Positions 1 to 11,236 of a stretch of 64,000 nucleotides of DNA are shown piece by piece. Position 1 is the first letter of the stretch, and each line of letters starts with the position of its first letter. This DNA is from Cinnamomum chago (Eukaryota; Streptophyta; Magnoliopsida; Laurales; Lauraceae). A program made the position numbers and the translations under genes. The stretch is from the NCBI GenBank assembly GCA_038049695.1, contig CP142451.1, forward strand, positions 46,759,001 through 46,823,000, in the 5' to 3' direction. Below the pieces are notes generated by a model. The model was not told where the DNA came from. It worked only from the letters and a program-made list of their open reading frames with translations, and searched no databases.

Positions 1-63
1 ATGCACGCTTAACTGCGGAGTTCTGATGTGATCCGGTGCATTAGCGCTGGTATGATCGCACCC
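1..63 (-). rRNA. 5S rRNA: 5S rRNA gene copy 0, cut by window edge
   Basis: Only RNA positions 1-63 are in the window. Changes are T62A in the A box and C35A. The upstream spacer 64-481 is class A. Confidence 0.95.
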
Positions 64-481
64 GGATTATATTCGCGAATGAAACTGGTTGTACCTTCCT
101 GTTCGTGTCTTCCAGCGGCCCGGATTGGGTTGTCGGGGACATAAATTTCGATCCGCCCGTCGGATTCGCCAATATGATATACCGTTGGAAAGCTCGAGAC
201 GAGCAGATCGGCGGGGCAAGCAGGCAAGCCCGTTTCGTGCGGCCTGCGGGGTCGGATTCGGCCATTCTCGATGCTGTATCCTCGGTTTTTTGCTCCCCGC
301 TCCCCACGCCCATCGTTCCGACACCGGGAGGACGCACGTCGCCCCCAATCGTGGCCCGGAATAGGGGATCGTGATGCCCATGTGCCCCCTGCATAACTAA
401 ACAAAATAAAAAGTGTAATTGCGAGTGCCAAACGATCAGCGCCCAAGGAGGGAAGGCCGAAGTTGACTTCAAAAGCAAAAA

Positions 482-601
482 GGGTGTGCAACACGAGGAC
501 TTCCCAGGAGGTCACCCATCCTAGTACTACTCTCGCCCAAGCACGCTTAACTGCAGAGTTCTGATGGGATCCGGTGCATTAGCGTTGGTATGATCGCACC
601 C
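482..601 (-). rRNA. 5S rRNA: 5S rRNA gene copy 1
   Basis: Changes: C117A (breaks the G2-C117 stem pair), C47T, G17A. The upstream spacer 602-1011 is class B1, the subtype whose right end reads CGGCGACAAAGG on the plus strand. Confidence 0.97.
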
Positions 602-1011
602 GGATTATATTCGCGAATGAAACTGGTTGTACCTTCCTGTTCGCGTCTTCCAGCGGCCCGGATTGGGTTGTCGGGGACGTAACTTTCCATCCGCCCGTCG
701 GATTCGCCAATATGATATACCGTTGGAAAGCTCGCGACGAGCAGATCGGCTGGGCAAACCGGCAAGCCCGAATCGTGCCGCCGGCGGGGTCGGATTCGGC
801 CATTCTCGATGCTGTATCCTCGGTTTTTTGCTCCCCACGCCCATCGTTCCGACACCGGGAGGACGCACGTCGCCCCCATCGTGGCCCGGAATAGGGGATC
901 ATGCAGCCCAGGTGCCCCCTCCATAACTAAACAAAAAAAAAAGTGTAATTGCGGGTGCCAAACGATCGGCGACAAAGGTGGGAAGGCCGAAGTTGACTTG
1001 AAACGCAAAAA
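602..1011. other. Representative class B1 spacer
   Basis: 410 bp. Plus strand, left to right: the promoter-proximal AT-rich element of copy 1; an ATATGATATACC motif about 110-120 bases upstream of the start; a G+C-rich middle with GTTTTTTGC; a single GCTCCCC before ACGCCC; CAGCCCAGGTGCCC; a pure A tract (T tract on the RNA strand); CGGCGACAAAGG; and GAAACGC ahead of the terminator of copy 2. It has no start-to-stop frame that is kept across units and no RNA gene. Confidence 0.9.
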
Positions 1012-1131
1012 GGGGGTGCAACACGAGGACTTCCCAGGAGGTCACCCTTCCTAGTACGACTCTCGCACAAGCACGCTCAACTGCGGAGTTCTGATGGGAT
1101 CCGGAGCATTAGCGCTAGTATGATCGCACCC
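1012..1131 (-). rRNA. 5S rRNA: 5S rRNA gene copy 2, haplotype H1
   Basis: H1 (A74C, G65T, A54G, A27T) plus T84A in the C box and C15T. The upstream spacer 1132-1540 is class B1. Confidence 0.97.
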
Positions 1132-1540
1132 GGATTATATTCGCGAATGAAACTAGTTGTACCTTGCGGTTCGTGTGTTCCAGCGGCCCGGATTGGGTTG
1201 TCGGGGACGTAACTTTCGATCCGCCCGTCGGATTCGCCAATATGATATACCGTTGGAAAGCTCGCGACGAGCAGATCGGTTGGGCAAACCTGCAAGCTCG
1301 ATTCGTGCCGCCGGCGGGGTCGGATTCGGCCATTCTCGATGCTGTATCCTCGGTTTTTTGCTCCCCACGCCCATCGTTCTGACACCGGGAGGACGCACGT
1401 CGCGCCTATCGTGGCCCGGAATAGGGGATCGTGCAGCCCAGGTGCCCCCTCCATACTTAACAAAAAAAAAAGTGCAATTGCGAGTGCCAAACGATCGGCG
1501 ACAAAGGAGGGAAGGCCGAAGTTGACTTGAAACGCAAAAA

Positions 1541-1660
1541 GGGGGTGCAACACGAGGACTTCCCAGGAGGTCACCCATCCTAGTACTACTCTCGCCCAAG
1601 CACGCTTAACTGCAAAGTTCTGATGGGATCCGGTGCATTAGCGTTGGTATGATCGCACCC
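1541..1660 (-). rRNA. 5S rRNA: 5S rRNA gene copy 3
   Basis: Changes: adjacent C47T and C46T, and G17A. The upstream spacer 1661-2077 is class A and carries an AATTGGGG marker shared with spacers 13904-14320 and 22962-23378. Confidence 0.97.
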
Positions 1661-2077
1661 GGATTATATTCGCGAATGAAACTGGTTGTACCTACCGGTT
1701 CGTGTCTTCCAGCGGCCCGGATTGGGTTGTCGGGGACTTAACTTTCGATCCGCCCGTCGGATTCGCCAATATGATATACCGTTGGAAGGCTCGGGACGAG
1801 CAGATCGGCGGGGCAAGCAGGCAAGCCCGTTTCGTGCGGCCGGCGGGGTCGGATTCGGCCATTCTCGGTGCTGTATCCTCGGTTTTTTGCTCCCCGCTCC
1901 CCACGCCCATCGTTCCGACACCGGGAGGACGCAAGTCGCCCCAATCGTGGCCCGGAATTGGGGATCGTGATGCCCATGTGCCCCCTGCATAACTAAACAA
2001 AACAAAAAGTGTAATTGCGAGTGCCAAACGATCAGCGCCCAAGGAGGGAAGGCCGAAGTTGACTTCAAAAGCAAAAA

Positions 2078-2197
2078 GGGTGTGCAACACGAGGACTTCC
2101 CAGGAGGTCACCCATCCTAGTACTACTCTCGCCCAAGCACGGTTAACTGCGGAGTTCTGATGGGATCCGGTGCATTAGCGTTGGTATGATCGCACCC
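2078..2197 (-). rRNA. 5S rRNA: 5S rRNA gene copy 4
   Basis: Changes: C117A, G56C in the A box, G17A. The same trio occurs in copy 44 (23379-23498), which also shares the flanking right end of the spacer, so the two share recent ancestry. The upstream spacer 2198-2613 is class A. Confidence 0.97.
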
Positions 2198-2613
2198 GGA
2201 TTATATTCGCGAATGAAACTGGTTGTACCTTCCTGTTCGTGTCTTCCAGCGGCCCGGATTGGGTTGTCGGGGACGTAACTTTCGATCCGCCCGTCGGATT
2301 CTCCAATAAGATATACCGTTGGAAAGCTCGGGACGAGCAGATCGGCCGGGCAAAAAGTAAGCCCGTTTCGTACAGCCGGCGGGGTCGGATTCGGCCATTC
2401 TCGATGCTGTATCCTCGGTTTTTTGCTCCCCGCTCCCCATGCCCATCATTCCGACACCGGGAGGACGCACGTCGCCCTAATCGTGGCCCGGAATAGGGGA
2501 TCGTGATGCCCATGTGCCCCCTGCATAACTAAACAAAATAAAAAGTGTAATTGCGAGTGCCAAATGATCAGCGCCCAAGGAGGGAAGGCCGAAGTTGACT
2601 TCAAAAGCAAAAA

Positions 2614-2733
2614 GGGGGTGCAACACGAGGACTTCCCAGGAGGTCACCCATCCTAGTACTACTCTCGCCCAAGCACGCTTAACTGCAGAGTTCTGATGGG
2701 ATCCGGTGCATTAGCGTTGGTATGATCGCACCC
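2614..2733 (-). rRNA. 5S rRNA: 5S rRNA gene copy 5
   Basis: Changes: C47T and G17A. The upstream spacer 2734-3142 is class B1, with CCCACCCCCA in place of CCCACGCCCA, a marker shared with spacer 4323-4731. Confidence 0.97.
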
Positions 2734-3142
2734 GGATTATATTCGCGAATGAAACTGGTTGTACCTTCCTGTTCGCGTCTTCCAGCGGCCCGGATTGGGT
2801 TGTCGGGGACGTAACTTTCGATCCGCCCGTCGGATTCGCCAATATGATATACCGTTGGAAAGCTCGCGACGAGCAGATCGGCTAGGCAAATCGGCAAGCC
2901 CGATTCGTGCCGCCGGCGGGGTCGGATTCGGCCATTCTCGATGCTGTATCCTCGGTTTTTTGCTCCCCACCCCCATCGTTCCGACACCGGGAGGACGCAC
3001 GTCGCCCCCATCGTGGCCCGGAATAGGGGATCATGCAGCCCAGGTGCCCCCTCCATAACTAAACAAAAAAAAAGTGTAATTGCGGGTGCCAAACGATCGG
3101 CGACAAAGGAGAGAAGGCCGAAGTCGACTTGAAACGCAAAAA

Positions 3143-3262
3143 GGGGGTGCAACACGAGGACTTCCCAGGAGGTCACCCATCCTAGTACGACTCTCGCACA
3201 AGCACGCTCAACTGCGGAGTTCTGATGGGATCCGGAGCATTAGCGCTGGTATGATCGCACCC
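3143..3262 (-). rRNA. 5S rRNA: 5S rRNA gene copy 6, haplotype H1
   Basis: Exactly H1, with -2 C>T. The upstream spacer 3263-3672 is class B2 and has a 14-base A tract at 3590-3603. Confidence 0.97.
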
Positions 3263-3672
3263 GAATTATATTCGCGAATGAAACTAGTTGTACCTTCCGG
3301 TTCGTGTGTTCCAGCGGCCCGGATTGGGTTGTCGGAGACGTAACTTTCGATCCGCCCGTCGGATTCGCCAATATGATATACCGTTGGAAAGCTCGCGACG
3401 AGCAGATCGGCTGGGCGAACCGGCAAGCCCGATTCGGGCCGCCGGCGGGGTCGGATTCGGCCATTCTCGATGCTGTATCTTCGGTTTTTTGCTCCCCACG
3501 CCCATCGTTCCGACACCGGGAGGTCGCACGTCGCCCCCATCGTGGCCCGGAATCGGGGATCGTGCAGCCCAGGTTCCCCCTCCATAACTAAAAAAAAAAA
3601 AAAGTGTAATTGCGAGTGCCAAACTATCTGCGCCCAAGGAGGGAAGGCCGAAGTTGACTTGAAACGCAAAAA
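3263..3672. other. Representative class B2 spacer
   Basis: 410 bp, differing from B1 mainly at its right end, which reads CTGCGCCCAAGG instead of CGGCGACAAAGG. The A tract (3590-3603) is the longest class of tract in the window and would be a T14 run on the transcribed strand about 70-80 bases beyond the end of copy 7, a plausible fail-safe polymerase III terminator. GAGGTCGCACG and GTCGGAGACG are private markers shared with spacer 4852-5261. Confidence 0.88.
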
Positions 3673-3792
3673 GGGAGTGCAACACGAGGACTTCCCAGGA
3701 GGTCACCCATCCTAGTACTACTCTCTCCCAAGCACGCTTAACTAAGGAGTTCTGATGGGATGCGGAGCATTAGCGCTGGTATGATCGCACCC
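3673..3792 (-). rRNA. 5S rRNA: 5S rRNA gene copy 7, diverged
   Basis: Changes: C117T, C67A (IE), C49T, G48T, G31C, A27T, and -2 C>A. C117T leaves a possible G-U pair in the closing stem. The upstream spacer 3793-4202 is class B2. Confidence 0.96.
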
Positions 3793-4202
3793 GTATTATA
3801 TTCGCGAATGAAACTAGTTGTACCTTCCGGTTCGTGTGTTCCAGCGGCCCGGATTGGATTGTCGGGGACGTAACTTTCGATCCGCCCGTCGGATTCACCA
3901 ATATGATATACCGTTGGAAAGCTCGCGACGAGCAGATCGGCTGGGTAAACCGGCAAGCCCGATTCGTGCCGCCGGCGGGGTCGGATTCGGCCATTCTCGA
4001 TGCTGTATCCTCGGTTTTTTGCTCCCCACGCCCATCGTTCCGACACCGGGAGGACGCACGTCGCCCCCATCGTGGCCCGGAATCGGGGATCGTGCAGCCC
4101 AGGTGCCCCCTCCATAACTAAAAAAAAAAATAAGTGTAATTGCGAGTGCCAAACGATCTGCGCCCAAGGAGGGAAGGCCGAAGTTTACTTGAAACGCAAA
4201 AA

Positions 4203-4322
4203 GGGGGTGCAACACGAGGACTTCCCAGGAGGTCACCCATCCGAGTACTACTCTCGCCCAAGCACGCTTAACTGCGGAGTTCTGATGTGATCCGGTGCAT
4301 TAGCGTTGGTATGATCGCACCC
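4203..4322 (-). rRNA. 5S rRNA: 5S rRNA gene copy 8
   Basis: Changes: A80C at the edge of the C box, C35A, G17A. The upstream spacer 4323-4731 is class B1. Confidence 0.97.
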
Positions 4323-4731
4323 GGATTATATTCGCGAATGAAACTGGTTGTACCTTCCTGTTCGCGTCTTCCAGCGGCCCGGATTGGGTTGTCGGGGACG
4401 TAACTTTCGATCCGCCCGTCGGATTCGCCAATATGATATACCGTTGGAAAGCTCGCGACGAGCAGATCGGCTGGGCAAACCGGCAAGCCCGATTCGTGCC
4501 GCCGGCGGGGTCGGATTCGGCCATTCTCGATGCTGTATCCTCGGTTTTTTGCTCCCCACCCCCATCGTTCCGACACCGGGAGGACGCACGTCGCCCCCAT
4601 CATGGCCCGGAATAGGGGATCATGCAGCCCAGGTGCCCCCTCCATAACTAAACAAAAAAAAAGTGTAATTGCGGGTGCCAAACGATCGGCGACAAAGGAG
4701 GGAAGGCCGAAGTCGACTTGAAACGCAAAAA

Positions 4732-4851
4732 GGGGGTGCAACACGAGGACTTCCCAGGAGGTCACCCATCCTAGTACGACTCTCGCACAAGCACGCTCAA
4801 CTGCGGAGTTCTGATGGGATCCGGAGCATTAGCGCTGGTATGATCGCACCC
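4732..4851 (-). rRNA. 5S rRNA: 5S rRNA gene copy 9, haplotype H1
   Basis: Exactly H1 with -2 C>T, like copy 6, which lies 1,589 bp (3 units) away. The upstream spacer 4852-5261 is class B2. Confidence 0.97.
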
Positions 4852-5261
4852 GAATTATATTCGCGAATGAAACTAGTTGTACCTTCCGGTTCGTGTGTTC
4901 CAGCGGCCCGGATTGGGTTGTCGGAGACGTAACTTTCGATCCACCCGTCGGATTCGCCAATATGATATACCGTTGGAAAGCTCGCGACGAGCAGATCGGC
5001 TCGGCGAACCGGCAAGCCCGATTCGAGCCGCCGGCGGGGTCGGATTCGGCTATTCTCGATGCTGTATCCTCGGTTTTTTGCTCCCCACGCCCATCGTTCC
5101 GACACCGGGAGGTCGCACGTCGCCCCCATCGTGGCCCGGAATCGGGGATCGTGCAGCCCAGGTTCCCCCTCCATAACTAAAAAAAAAAAAAAGTGTAATT
5201 GCGAGTGCCAAACTATCTGCGCCCAAGGACGGAAGGCCGAAGTTGACTTGAAACGCAAAAA

Positions 5262-5381
5262 GGGGGTGCAACACGAGGACTTCCTAGGAGGTCACCCATC
5301 CTAGTACTACTCTCTCCCAAGCACGCTTAACTACGGAGTTCTGATGGGATCCGGAGGATTAGCGCTGGTATGATCGCACCC
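5262..5381 (-). rRNA. 5S rRNA: 5S rRNA gene copy 10
   Basis: Changes: G97A (C box), C67A (IE), C49T, A27T, G25C, and -2 C>A. It is the first gene of the 9.06 kb duplicated block; its twin is copy 27. The upstream spacer 5382-5791 is class B2. Confidence 0.97.
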
Positions 5382-5791
5382 GTATTATATTCGCGAATGA
5401 AACTAGTTGTACCTTCCGGTTCGTGTGTTCCAGCGGCCCGGATTGGATTGTCGGGGACGTAACTTTCGATCCGCCCGTCGGATTCGCCAATATGATATAC
5501 CGTTGGAAAGCTCGCAACGAGCAGATCGGCTGGGTAAACCGGCAAGCCCGATTCGTGCCGCCGGCGGGGTCGGATTCGGCCATTCTCGATGCTGTATCCT
5601 CGGTTTTTTGCTCCCCACGCCCATCGTTCCGACACCGGGAGGACGCACGTCGCCCCCATCGTGGCCCGGAATCGGGGATCATGCAGCCCAGGTGCCCCCT
5701 CCATAACTAAAAAAAAAAATAAGTGTAATTGCGAGTGCCAAACGATCTGCGCCCAAGGAGGGAAGGCCGAAGTTTACTTGAAACGCAAAAA

Positions 5792-5911
5792 GGGGGTGCA
5801 ACACGAGGACTTCCCAGGAGGTCACCCATCCTAGTACTACTCTCGCCGAAGCACGCATAACTGCGGAGTTCTGATGTGATCCGGTGCATTAGCGCTGGTA
5901 TGATCGCACCC
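5792..5911 (-). rRNA. 5S rRNA: 5S rRNA gene copy 11
   Basis: Changes: G64C and A55T (both A box), C35A. Its twin is copy 28. The upstream spacer 5912-6320 is class B2 with a small deletion (CTCGAGCTG for CTCGATGCTG). Confidence 0.97.
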
Positions 5912-6320
5912 GGATTATATTCGCGAATGAAACTGGTTGTACCTTCCGGTTCGTGTCTTCCAGCGGCCCGGATTGGGTTGTCGGGGACGTAACTTTCGAT
6001 CCGCCCGTCGGATTCGCCAATATGATATACCGTTGGAAAGCTCGCGACGAGCAGATCGGCTTGGCAAAACGGCAAGCCCGATTCTTGCCGCCGGCGGGGT
6101 CGGATTCGGCCATTCTCGAGCTGTATCCTCGATTTTTTGCTCCCCACGCCCATCGTTCCGACACCGGGAGGACGCATGTCGCCCCCATCGTGGCCCGGAA
6201 TTGGGGATCGTGCAGCCCAGGTGCCCCCTCCATAACTAAAAAAAAAAAAAAGTGTAATTGCGAGTGCCAAACAATCTGCGCCCAAGGCGGGAAGGCCGAA
6301 GTTGACTTGAAACGCAAAAT

Positions 6321-6440
6321 GGGGGTGCAACACGAGGACTTCCCAGGAGGTCACCCATCCTAGTACTACTCTCGCCCAAGCACGCTTAACTGCGGAGTTC
6401 TGATGGGATCCGGTGCATTAGCGTTGGTATGATCGCACCC
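6321..6440 (-). rRNA. 5S rRNA: 5S rRNA gene copy 12
   Basis: The only gene change is G17A, but -1 is C>T and the terminator run is shortened to four T (a mismatch abuts the gene end). Its twin is copy 29. The upstream spacer 6441-6848 is class B1. Confidence 0.97.
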
Positions 6441-6848
6441 AGATTATATTCGCGAATGAAACTGGTTGTACCTTCCGGTTCGTGTCTTCAAGCGGCCCGG
6501 ATTGGGTTGTCGGGGACGTAACTTTCGATCCGCCCGTCGGATTCGCCAATATGATATACCGTTGGAAAGCTCGCGACGAGCAGATCGGCTGGGCAAACCG
6601 GCATGCTCTATTCGTGCTGCCGGCGCGGTCGGATTCGGCCATTCTCGATGCTGTATCCTCGGTTTTTTGATCCCCACGCCCATCGTTCCGACACCGGGAG
6701 GACGCACGTCGCGCCCATCGTGGCCCGGAATAGGGGATCGTGCAGCCCAGGTGCCCCCTCCATAACTAAACAAAAAAAAAGTGTAATTGCGAGTGCCAAA
6801 CGATCGGCGACAAAGATGGAAGGCCGAAGTTGACTTGAAACGCAAAAA

Positions 6849-6967
6849 GGGGTGCTACACGAGGACTTCCCAGGAGGTCACCCATCCTAGTACTACTCTC
6901 GCCCAAGCACGCTTAACTGCGGAGTTCTGATGGGATCCGGTGCATTAGCGCTGGTATGATCGCACCC
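6849..6967 (-). rRNA. 5S rRNA: 5S rRNA gene copy 13
   Basis: Change T112A only; one C fewer at the 3' end (119 bp). Upstream, -6 T>A alters the AT-rich element. Its twin is copy 30. The upstream spacer 6968-7384 is class A. Confidence 0.97.
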
Positions 6968-7384
6968 GGATTTTATTCGCGAATGAAACTAGTTGTACCT
7001 TCCGGTTCGTGTCTTCCAGCGGCCCGGATTGGGTTGTCGGGGACGTAACTTTCGATCCGCCCGTCGGATTCGCCAATATGATATACCGTTGGAAAGCTCG
7101 CGACGAGCAGATCGGCAGGGCAAGCAGGCAAGCCCGTTTCGTGCGGCCGGCGGGGTCGGATTCGGCCATTCTCGATGCTGTATCCTCGGTTTTTTGCTCC
7201 CCGCTCCCCACGCCCATCGTTCCGACACCGGGAGGACGCACGTCGCCCCCATCGTGGCCCGGAATAGGGGATCGTGATGCCCATGTGCCCCCTGCATAAC
7301 TAAACAAAATAAAGAGTGTAATTGCGAGTGCCAAACGATCAGCGCCCAAGGAGGGAAGGCCGAAGTTGACTTCAAAAGCAAAAA

Positions 7385-7504
7385 GGAGGTGCAACACGAG
7401 GACTTCCCAGGAGGTCACCCATCCTAGTACTACTCTCGCCCATGCACGCTTAACTGCGGAGTTCTGATGTGATCCAGTGCATTAGCGCTGGTATGATCGC
7501 ACCC
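7385..7504 (-). rRNA. 5S rRNA: 5S rRNA gene copy 14
   Basis: Changes: C118T, T62A, C35A, C29T, and -3 T>A. C29T and the -3 change are absent from its twin, copy 31, so they arose after the duplication or were lost there. The upstream spacer 7505-7921 is class A. Confidence 0.97.
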
Positions 7505-7921
7505 GGTTTATATTCGCGAATGAAACTGGTTGTACCTTCCTTTTCGTGTCTTCCAGCGGCCCGGATTGGGTTGTCGGGGACGTAACTTTCGATCCGCCCG
7601 TCGGATTCGCCAATATGATATACCGTTGGAAAGCTCGGGACGAGCAGATCGGCAGGGCAAGCAGGCAAGCCCGTTTCGTGCGGCCGGCGGGGTCGGATTC
7701 GGCCATTCTCGATGCTGTATCCTCGGTTTTTTGCTCCCCGCTCCCCACGCCCATCGTTCCGACACCGGGAGGACGCACGTCGCTCCAATCGTGGCTCGGA
7801 ATAGGGGATCGCGATGCCCATGTGCCCCCTGCATAACTAAACAAAATAAAAAGTGTAATTGCGAGTGCCAAACGATCAGCGCCCATGGAGGGAAGGCCGA
7901 AGTTGACTTCAAAAGCAAAAA

Positions 7922-8041
7922 GGGTGTGCAACACGAGGACTTCCCAGGAGGTCACCCATCCTAGTACTACTCTCGCCCAAGCACGCTTAACTACGGAGTT
8001 CTCATGGGATCCGGTGCATTAGCGCTGGTATGATCGCACCC
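7922..8041 (-). rRNA. 5S rRNA: 5S rRNA gene copy 15
   Basis: Changes: C117A, C49T, C39G. Its twin is copy 32. The upstream spacer 8042-8457 is class A with two single-base losses. Confidence 0.97.
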
Positions 8042-8457
8042 GGATTATATTCGCGAATTAAACTGGGTGTACCTTCCTTTTCGTGTCTCCCAGCGGCCCG
8101 GATTGGTTGTCGGGGACGTAACTTTCGATCCGCCCGTCGGATTCTCCAATATGATATACCGTTGAAAAGCTCGGGACGAGCAGATCGGCCGGGCAAAAAA
8201 GCAAGCCCGTTTCGTACCGCCGGCGGGGTCGGATTCGGCCATTGTCGATGCTGTATCCTCGGTTTTTTGCTCCCCGCTCCCCACGCCCATCATTCCGACA
8301 CCGGGAGGACGCACGTCGCCCTAATCGTGGCCCGGAATAGGGGATCGTGATGCCCATGTGCCCCTGCATAACTAAACAAAATAAAAAGTGTAATTGCGAG
8401 TGCCAAACGATCAGCGCCCAAGGAGGGAAGGCCGAAGTTGACTTCAAAAGCAAAAAT

Positions 8458-8576
8458 GGGGTGCAACACGAGGACTTCCCAGGAGGTCACCCATCCTAGT
8501 ACTACTCTCGCCCAAGCACGCTTAACTGCTGAGTTCTGATGGGATCCGGTGCATTAGCGTTGGTATGATCGCACCC
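8458..8576 (-). rRNA. 5S rRNA: 5S rRNA gene copy 16
   Basis: Changes: C47A and G17A; an A replaces C120 next to the T-run. Its twin, copy 33, lacks C47A. The upstream spacer 8577-8986 is class B1. Confidence 0.97.
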
Positions 8577-8986
8577 GGATTATATTCGCGAATGAAACTG
8601 GTTGTACCTTCCTGTTCGCGTCTTCCAGCGGCCCGGATTGGGTTGTCGGGGACGTAACTTTCGATCCGCCCGTCGGATTCGCCAATATGATATACCGTTG
8701 GAAAGCTCGCGACGAGCAGATCGGCTGGGCAAACCGGCAAGCCCGATTCGTGACGCCGGCGGGGTCGGATTCGGCCATTCTCGATGCTGTATCCTCGGTT
8801 TTTTGCTCCCCACGCCCATCGTTCCGACACCGGGAGGACGCACGTCGCCCCCATCGTGGCCCGGAATAGGGGATCATGCAGCCCAGGTGCCCCCTCCATA
8901 ACTAAACAAAAAAAAAGTGTAATTGCGGGTGCCAAACGATCGGCGACAAAGGAGGGAAGGCCGAAGTTGACTTGAAACGCAAAAAT

Positions 8987-9105
8987 GGGGTGTAACACGA
9001 GGACTTCCCAGGAGGTCACCCATCCTAGTACGACTCTCGCACAAGCACGCTCAACTGCGGAGTTCTGATGGGATCCGGAGCATTAACGCTGGTATATTCG
9101 CACCC
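8987..9105 (-). rRNA. 5S rRNA: 5S rRNA gene copy 17, H1, diverged
   Basis: H1 plus G113A (closing stem), C20T, C10T and T9A; upstream -2 C>T and -3 T>C. Eight or more changes in a 119 bp gene make it one of the most degraded copies, a likely pseudogene by accumulation. Its twin is copy 34. The upstream spacer 9106-9514 is class B2. Confidence 0.94.
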
Positions 9106-9514
9106 GAGTTATATTCGCGATTGAAACTAGTTGTACCTTCCGGTTCGTGTGTTCCAGCGGCCCGGATTGGGTTGTCGGGGACGTAACTTTCGATCCGCCC
9201 GTCGGATTCGCCAATATGATATGCCGTTGGAAAGCTCGAGACGAGCAGATCGGCTGGGCGAACCGGCAAGCCCGATTTGAGCCTCTGGCGGGGTCGGATT
9301 CGGCCATTCTCGATGCTGTATCCTCGGTTTTTTGCTCCCCACGCCCATCGTTCCGACACCGGGAGGACGCACGTCGCCCCCATCGTGGCCCGGAATCGGG
9401 GATCGTGCAGCCCAGGTTCCCCCTCCATAACTAAAAAAAAAAAAAGTGTAATTGCGAGTGCCAAACGATCTGCGCCCAAGGCGGGAAGGCCGAAGTTGAC
9501 TTGAAACGCAAAAA

Positions 9515-9634
9515 GGGGGTGCAACACGAGGACTTCCCAGGAGGTCACCCATCCTAGTACTACTCTCGCCCAAGTACGCTTAACTGCGGAGTTCTGATGG
9601 GATCCGGTGCATTAGCGTTGGTATGATCGCACCC
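9515..9634 (-). rRNA. 5S rRNA: 5S rRNA gene copy 18
   Basis: Changes: G60A in the A box, G17A, and -1 C>T. Its twin is copy 35, which lost one more base. The upstream spacer 9635-10043 is class B1. Confidence 0.97.
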
Positions 9635-10043
9635 AGATTATATTCGCGAATGAAACTGGTTGTACCTTCCGGTTCGTGTCTTCAAGCGGCCCGGATTGGG
9701 TTGTCGGGGACGTAACTTTCGATCCGCCCGTCGGATTCGCCAATATGATATACCGTTGGAAAGCTCGCGACGAGCAGATCGGCTGGGCAAACCGGCAAGC
9801 TCTATTCGTGCTGCCGGCGCGGTCGGATTCGGCCATTCTCGATCCTGTATCCTCGGTTTTTTGATCCCCACGCCCATCGTTCCGACACCGGGAGGACGCA
9901 CGTCGCGCCCATCGTGGCCCGGAATAGGGGATCGTGCAGCCCAGGTGCCCCCTCCATAACTAAACAAAAAAACAGTGTAATTGCGAGTGCCAAACGATCG
10001 GCGACAAAGGAGGGAAGGCCGAAGTTGACTTGAAACGCAAAAA

Positions 10044-10162
10044 GGGGTGCAACACGAGGACTTCCCAGGAGGTCACCCATCCTAGTACTACTCTCGCCCA
10101 AGCACGCTTAACTGCGGAGTTCTGATGTGATCCGGTGCATTAGCGCTGGTATGATCGCACCC
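10044..10162 (-). rRNA. 5S rRNA: 5S rRNA gene copy 19
   Basis: Change C35A only; -11 G>A. Its twin is copy 36. The upstream spacer 10163-10579 is class A. Confidence 0.97.
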
Positions 10163-10579
10163 GGATTATATTTGCGAATGAAACTGATTGTACCTTCCGG
10201 TTCGTGTGTTCCAGCGGCCCGGATTGGGTTGTCGGGGACGTAACTTTCGATCCGCCCGTCGGATTCGCCAATATGATATACCGTTGGAAAGCTCGGGACG
10301 AGCAGATCGGCGGGGCAAACAGGCGAGCCCGTTTCGTACCGCCGGCGGGGTCGGATTCGGCCATTCTCGATGCTGTATCCTCGGTTTTTTGGTCCCCGCT
10401 CCCCACGCCCATCGTTCCGACACCGGGAGGACGCACGTCGCCCCCATCGTGGCCCGGAATAGGGGATCCTGATGCCCATGTGCCCCCTGCATAACTAACC
10501 AAAATAAAAAGTGTAATTGCGAGTGCCAAACGATCAGCGCCCAAGGAGGGAAGGCCGAAGTTGACTTCAAAAGCAAAAA

Positions 10580-10699
10580 GGGGGTGCAACACGAGGACTT
10601 CCCAGGAGTTCACCCATCCTAGTACTACTCTCGCCCAAGCACGCTTAACTGCGGAGTTCTGATGTGATCCGGTGCATTAGCGCTGGTATGATCGCACCC
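10580..10699 (-). rRNA. 5S rRNA: 5S rRNA gene copy 20
   Basis: Changes: C91A (C box) and C35A. Its twin is copy 37. The upstream spacer 10700-11116 is class A. Confidence 0.97.
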
Positions 10700-11116
10700 G
10701 GATTATATTCGCGAATGAAACTGGGTGTACCTTCCTGTTCGTGTCTTCCAGCGGCCCGGATTGGGTTGTCGGGGACGTAACTTTCGATCCGCCCGTCGGA
10801 TTCGCCAATATGATATACCGTTGGAAAGCTCGGGACGAGCAGATCGGCGGGGCAAGCAGGCAAGCCCGTTTCGTGCCGCCGGCGGGGTCGGATTCGGCCA
10901 TTCTCGATGCTGTATCCTCGGTTTTTTGCTCCCCGATCCCCACGCCCATCGTTCCGACACCGGGATGACGCACGTCGCCCCAATCGTGGCCCGGAATAGG
11001 GGATCGTGATGCCCATGTGCCACCTGCATAATTAAACAAAAGAAAAAGTGTAATTGCGAGTGCCAAACGATCAGCGCCCAAGGAGGGAAGGCCGAAGTTG
11101 ACTTCAAAAGCAAAAA

Positions 11117-11236
11117 GGGTGTGCAACACGAGGACTTCCAAGGAGGTCACCCATCCTAGTACTACTTTCGCCCAAGCACGCTTAACTACGGAGTTCTGAT
11201 GGGATCCGGTGCATTAGCGCTGGTATGATCGCACCC
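11117..11236 (-). rRNA. 5S rRNA: 5S rRNA gene copy 21
   Basis: Changes: C117A, G97T (C box), G70A (IE), C49T. Its twin is copy 38. The upstream spacer 11237-11653 is class A. Confidence 0.97.

Noticed and set aside
709-722. ATATGATATACC motif as the TATA box
   Set aside because: It lies about 110-120 bases upstream of the gene start, too far for a polymerase III start-site element. It is listed only as a conserved spacer motif.
5707-6354. Longest open frame (215 codons), also present at 14766-15413
   Set aside because: It exists only because a one-base change in unit length joins two units in frame; the duplicate comes from the 9-kb block duplication. It has no recognisable domain.
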